The notes below the pieces were generated by a model. It saw nothing but the letters and a program-made list of their open reading frames with translations. It was not told the DNA's origin and did no database searches. A stretch of DNA of 64,000 nucleotides, taken from assembly GCF_003234935.1 (NCBI RefSeq), contig NZ_QKSB01000002.1, forward strand, positions 1-64,000, in the 5' to 3' direction. Position numbers and translations under genes: made by a program. Positions within the stretch are counted from its first letter, which is position 1. Every line of letters starts with the position of its first letter. Origin of the DNA: Putridiphycobacter roseus. GTDB taxonomy: Bacteria > Bacteroidota > Bacteroidia > Flavobacteriales_D > Crocinitomicaceae. This document shows positions 60,510 to 64,000 of this stretch, one piece after another.

Positions 60510-61741
60510 AATTAATCACGAAAACATACCGCAGTACTTTAATTTGGTTACTACCTGTAATGTTGATTGGATCAGTATTTTGTTTCCACACCATTGAATA
60601 TATAGCACATGAAGAAACGGATGAATTTTTAACGTACGAAAAAGATCGTTTAATCAAATTTCATAAGGAGCATAAAACTTTACCCGATTTTCATAAAGTT
60701 GCAGCAATATATGAAGTCGACACCCTACAACCAACCCTATTTAAAGACACCCTAATTTTAGAATTGGGCGACAATGAGATGGTGCCCAATAGGGAATTGC
60801 AATTTTCTATTCCCCACAACGACAAATATTTTACCATAGTATTGAGACATTTATTATTAGGTAAAGATGACATTTTAGAAGGTACCCTTCTCATTGTAGT
60901 TGGCATCCTGTTTATCATGGCAATTATGATTATCATCATTCTATATACAGTAAATAAAAGAATTTGGAAACCATTTCACCATACCTTGAGTGTACTCAAT
61001 GCGTATCAAATAAAAAAGGAGATTCCAACCTTAGAAGACAACCAAATTGATGAATTTAACCAGCTAAATCATAGTATTATAAACTTATTAAATAAAATAA
61101 ATACGGATTTCAACAACCATAAAGAATTTACCGAAAACATGAGTCATGAAGTACAGACTTACCTGACAATTATCAAACAAAATACAGAGCAATTAATGGG
61201 TCAGATAGCTGTAGAAAACAAGCAAGATTTGACGTTAATTAAAAAGACATACGCAGCAGTAAACGATTTAAATAAAGTCCAAAAATCTCTGATATTATTG
61301 ACTAAAATAAACAATGAAGAGTTTCATGAAGTAAAGCAATTTGACTTCCAAGATAAATTAAAAGCTGCCTTGATAAGATTTGAAGATTTAATTGAAATAA
61401 GAAATATCAAAACCAGTATTAAAACAACTGTTTGTAAGGTAGAAATGGATCCTGGATTGGCCGAAATCATCTTAAATAATTTATTAAAAAATGCGGTCAA
61501 ACACAACATAGAAAACGGCTCTATTACGGTGGAATTAGCGCAAGAATCCTTGACCATTAAAAACACCGGTAAAGTGATACCTGGCGAACCATCACAATTA
61601 ATGAACCGTTTTATTACTGCAAACCAAGGAAACATGGGTATTGGTCTTGCTATCGTGCAACAAATATGTTTAAAGTATGATTTTACTATAAAATACCATG
61701 TGGATAATAAGGGAATTCATCAAATAATAATTTATTTTTAG
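60506..61741 (+). CDS. Sensor histidine kinase, partner of the OmpR-type regulator
   Basis: A 411-aa two-transmembrane kinase: TM1 about residues 11-29 and TM2 about 132-152, with a small periplasmic sensor of about 100 residues between. A HAMP-like linker is followed by the DHp helix with the phospho-His in ENMSHEVQTYLTII (about 212-225) and an HATPase domain (LNNLLKNAVKHNIENG; NMGIGLAIVQQICL). The usual Pro in the SHEVQTP motif is replaced by Tyr. Signal unknown. Confidence 0.92.
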   Translation: MKLITKTYRSTLIWLLPVMLIGSVFCFHTIEYIAHEETDEFLTYEKDRLIKFHKEHKTLPDFHKVAAIYEVDTLQPTLFKDTLILELGDNEMVPNRELQFSIPHNDKYFTIVLRHLLLGKDDILEGTLLIVVGILFIMAIMIIIILYTVNKRIWKPFHHTLSVLNAYQIKKEIPTLEDNQIDEFNQLNHSIINLLNKINTDFNNHKEFTENMSHEVQTYLTIIKQNTEQLMGQIAVENKQDLTLIKKTYAAVNDLNKVQKSLILLTKINNEEFHEVKQFDFQDKLKAALIRFEDLIEIRNIKTSIKTTVCKVEMDPGLAEIILNNLLKNAVKHNIENGSITVELAQESLTIKNTGKVIPGEPSQLMNRFITANQGNMGIGLAIVQQICLKYDFTIKYHVDNKGIHQIIIYF

Positions 61742-61811
61742 CCATTGGCAAAATATCCCAAAATTCTACAGAATCTGTTTTTAATTTTGAACTATAATTA
61801 AAAAACACGAT

Positions 61812-62180
61812 ATGAAAACTACATTAAAAAAAGTAAGCTTAATCATTTTATTCTCCACTTCTGTAGCTGCATTTGCACAATACACAGGTCCGAATTCCAC
61901 CAACAAAACGTTAACCGTTTTAGAGGTGAAGAAAAATGCCGCGCAATTAGATAAATCGGATACAAATGTTAAACTAAGTGGGTATGTCATTGAAAAAATA
62001 AACAAAGACACTTATTGGTTTCAAGATGCTACCGGTAAGGTATTAATTGAAATAGAGTCTAAATACTTACCCACCATTAATTTCGACGAAAAAACGAAGA
62101 TAAATATTATTGCAGAAGTAGACTATGATGAATTAGAAGAGGTAGAATTAGAGGTAGAACACCTTGAGATTGCACTCTAA
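61812..62180 (+). CDS. Exported OB-fold stress protein (YgiW/YdeI-type, BOF domain)
   Basis: 122 aa. Signal peptide of about 22 residues (VSLIILFSTSVAAFAQ), then a bacterial OB-fold (BOF) domain: LTVLEVKKNAAQLDKSDTNV, KLSGYVIEKINKDTYWFQDA, GKVLIEIESKYLP and an acidic C-terminal strand (EEVELEVEHLEIAL). Periplasmic family members in enterobacteria bind small ligands and are induced by stress, sometimes under two-component control. Here it follows an OmpR/HK pair by 70 nt on the same strand, which suggests it may be their target. Confidence 0.88.
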   Translation: MKTTLKKVSLIILFSTSVAAFAQYTGPNSTNKTLTVLEVKKNAAQLDKSDTNVKLSGYVIEKINKDTYWFQDATGKVLIEIESKYLPTINFDEKTKINIIAEVDYDELEEVELEVEHLEIAL

Positions 62181-62224
62181 GTATTTATTTATTTTTAATA
62201 ACCTACTACAACATTATCTCTATC

Positions 62225-63124
62225 ATGAAAAAAATAATCATTAGCCTCGTGGGTCTTTTTACTATTTTTATATTTGGCATGAGTTTCATCCAAAAATCAA
62301 ACCCATTGCAAGAATATAATTTAAATGCCCCAAGTCAAACTTATAACTTGCCTAAAATTTTAGAGGAAGTATCTGGTTTAACCGACTTAAACAAGGATGA
62401 AATAGCATGTATTCAAGATGAATTAGGAATTGTATTTATTTTCAATCTAAAATCCAATAAAATCACCAAAGAAATAAATTTTGGTGAGCCAGCAGACTAT
62501 GAAGGTATTTCACATATTAATAATTCAATTTACATCTTAAGAAGTGATGGAGATATTATTAAAATAGAGGATTATACTGCAAGAAAAATAAAGACAAACT
62601 TAATAAAAACTGGAATTTCTAATAAAGATAATGAAGGCCTATGCTTCGACCCCAAAACGGGGTTGATGCTGATAGGTTCCAAATCTAAACAAACCCATAA
62701 AAAGGGGTTGGGTGACTTAAGGACTATTCATGGCTATCATTTGGATAACAAAAAAATGATGGACGAGCCTATATTGACCATTAAAATTAAAGATGTAGTA
62801 GCGTATGCTTTAAAACACGACATTGAAATACCCACTAAATCTAAAAAAGGTAAAACCAGTCACAAGGTAAAACTAGGAATATCCGGAGTAGCTATTCACC
62901 CAATAAACCACCACTACTATGTATTATCCGCTGTTGACCAATTGTTGTTGATCATAGATAGATCTGGAGACATCATTTACATGACCCATTTGCCAGAAAA
63001 AATATTTCCACAAGCCGAAGGCATTACTTTTTTAGAAAATGGAGACATGTATATTTCTAATGAAGGAAAGGATAAACCGCCGACTTTGTTTTTATTTAAG
63101 CCAAACAAATTTCAGGAAGATTGA
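62225..63124 (+). CDS. Exported SdiA-regulated-type beta-propeller protein
   Basis: 299 aa. Signal peptide/anchor of about 22 residues, then the SdiA-regulated (PF06977) domain with repeating beta strands: PKILEEVSGLTDLNKDEIAC, EPADYEGISHINNSIYILRS, NEGLCFDPKTGLMLIGSKSK, ISGVAIHPINHHYYVLS and PQAEGITFLENGDMYISNEG. The fold is a six-bladed propeller; function and ligand are unknown. It lies 44 nt after the BOF gene and 36 nt before the next, so the four exported genes at the right edge may be one operon. Confidence 0.85.
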   Translation: MKKIIISLVGLFTIFIFGMSFIQKSNPLQEYNLNAPSQTYNLPKILEEVSGLTDLNKDEIACIQDELGIVFIFNLKSNKITKEINFGEPADYEGISHINNSIYILRSDGDIIKIEDYTARKIKTNLIKTGISNKDNEGLCFDPKTGLMLIGSKSKQTHKKGLGDLRTIHGYHLDNKKMMDEPILTIKIKDVVAYALKHDIEIPTKSKKGKTSHKVKLGISGVAIHPINHHYYVLSAVDQLLLIIDRSGDIIYMTHLPEKIFPQAEGITFLENGDMYISNEGKDKPPTLFLFKPNKFQED

Positions 63125-63160
63125 AATAATTATGTATATTGATTGAAAAATAACCTCGTT

Positions 63161-63523
63161 ATGAAGTCATTCACTATTTTATTTACTGCATTATTTTTCT
63201 ATGGCCTAAGTGGTTTTGTTTCTCCTGATAATAATTTAAAAGACTTAATTGGAACTTATAGCGTATGTCAAATTGAAAACTATCCAGTTGCTTTAACTTT
63301 AAATCAAGACCTATCATTTACTTACCGCGATAAAACAGATTTAAGTAACCCAATAGTAGTTTCAGGAGCATGGTCTATGGATAAAAATACTATTATTTTA
63401 AAGGATAAGAATGGCAGTACAAATTTTCACCGTAAATGGAAATTAAAAAAAGACAATTGTGGAATAGCATCTAGAAAAGGAATGAGTTTCTATAGTTTGT
63501 GTAAGTTAGACAACTGTAAATAA
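63161..63523 (+). CDS. Small exported lipocalin-like protein
   Basis: About 120 aa from ATG 63161 (TTG 63143 is also in frame but less likely). A signal peptide (about 1-20, ILFTALFFYGLSGFVS) is followed by a beta-rich domain: LKDLIGTYSVCQIENYPVAL, LNQDLSFTYRDK, VVSGAWSMDKNTIILKDKNG and a Cys-containing end (KDNCGIASRKGMSFYSLC). The pattern resembles small lipocalin-like proteins, but no named family can be assigned with confidence. Confidence 0.6.
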   Translation: MKSFTILFTALFFYGLSGFVSPDNNLKDLIGTYSVCQIENYPVALTLNQDLSFTYRDKTDLSNPIVVSGAWSMDKNTIILKDKNGSTNFHRKWKLKKDNCGIASRKGMSFYSLCKLDNCK

Positions 63524-63531
63524 ACATAGAA

Positions 63532-64000
63532 ATGAAATTTACAAAACTAATCCTTGTCGCATTATTAATCCACTCCATTACATCTTGTGCTAATCAGAAA
63601 TCCACTATTGACATGCATGACAATGAAAATAGTTTAGATTGGCAAGGAAGCTATTCTGGAACATTACCTTGTGAGGATTGCGAGGGTATTTACACCACTT
63701 TACAATTAAAGGGTAACCAAACTTATATTTTAACCACTACTTATTTAGGGGGAGAAAATGAAACAGCGATTGAAAACGGTGAATTTGACTGGAAAGAAGA
63801 TGGGAAAACGCTAGTTTTAATGGGAGAAGAAGGGAAGGAAAATAACCTATACCAAGTATTAGAAAATAAAATACTAAAGTTAGATGCTGAAGGAGAGAAA
63901 AATGTTGATACCCAAAGCGCGAATTACACATTACATAAACTAGGATCTCAATTCACCGATACTTATTGGAAATTAATAGAATTTCAAGGACAAAAAATCA
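63532..64000 (+). CDS. NlpE-like copper/envelope-stress lipoprotein with META domain (truncated by the window)
   Basis: Open from ATG 63532 to the right edge (156 codons seen). A lipoprotein signal with lipobox ITSC (Cys19) leads an NlpE N-terminal barrel (about 35-135) carrying the CxxC motif in GTLPCEDCEGI and ILTTTYLGGENETAI. From about residue 145, SQFTDTYWKLIEFQGQKI matches the start of a META/HslJ domain. NlpE senses envelope and copper stress in enterobacteria. The C-terminal part lies outside the window. Confidence 0.88.
   Translation, partial: MKFTKLILVALLIHSITSCANQKSTIDMHDNENSLDWQGSYSGTLPCEDCEGIYTTLQLKGNQTYILTTTYLGGENETAIENGEFDWKEDGKTLVLMGEEGKENNLYQVLENKILKLDAEGEKNVDTQSANYTLHKLGSQFTDTYWKLIEFQGQKI

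Overview
The window is AT-rich chromosomal DNA from a member of the Bacteroidota. Four signs support this. Many genes are preceded by the Bacteroidetes -7 element TAnnTTTG, several with a TTG about 19 nt upstream. One secreted protein carries a C-terminal type IX secretion (T9SS) sorting domain. The primary sigma factor is the short Bacteroidetes type. Typical Bacteroidetes families occur (DUF1573, DUF3276, BT_3928-like DoxX, DUF1599 beside folP). The order or family cannot be fixed from this window.

Layout. (1) 0-6 kb, minus strand: a redox and repair group with a uracil-DNA glycosylase family protein, an alpha/beta hydrolase-OsmC fusion, a divergent MsrA, DUF427, an FMN reductase, SelO, a small acetyltransferase and MsrB. 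A decayed pterin-4a-carbinolamine dehydratase gene lies between the FMN reductase and selO. (2) 6.27-6.82 kb: eight tandem GC-rich palindromic repeats. (3) 7.0-24.1 kb, minus strand: one long collinear run DUF1599 - DoxX - tpiA - prmA - two giant exported-protein genes (1523 and 2705 aa) - clpS - tRNA-Arg. The 2705-aa protein has a PorE-like head (TPR, beta-propeller, CRD-like domain), a very long coiled coil with an eightfold repeat of about 100 residues, and four SPOR-like modules at its end. (4) 24-28 kb: folP, DUF1573, recQ. (5) 28.5-34.2 kb: an envelope group with an ElyC-like DUF218 protein, MscS, MscL, an MltF-like lytic transglycosylase and SanA, then miaA and a PUR-alpha-like DUF3276 gene. 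(6) 34.3-43.3 kb: housekeeping genes mtaB, a PaaE-like reductase, an SDR, panB, rpoD, a plant/cyanobacterial-type ispH, a lipoprotein and uvrB. (7) 43.4-49.4 kb: a T9SS cargo protein, a 53-aa DUF1328 membrane peptide, a methyltransferase, an MFS transporter, a hemerythrin and a small lipoprotein. (8) 49.6-56 kb: an NtrC-type sigma-54 activator, a single-domain response regulator, an AI-2E transporter, a 62-aa orphan, a holin-X-like protein and YtxH, with a divergent sensor kinase and MscS. (9) 56-64 kb: a sulfatase-modifying-factor-like protein, a periplasmic-sensor HWE-type kinase, a SpoIIE-type phosphatase, an OmpR/HK pair, and small exported proteins ending in a truncated NlpE-META lipoprotein.

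The best candidates for something new are two. The first is the pair of giant envelope-protein genes lying within a housekeeping operon. The second is a locus that looks controlled by sigma-54: good -24/-12 elements precede ytxH and the small lipoprotein gene, which flank the gene for an NtrC-type activator. This suggests a self-contained envelope-stress module.
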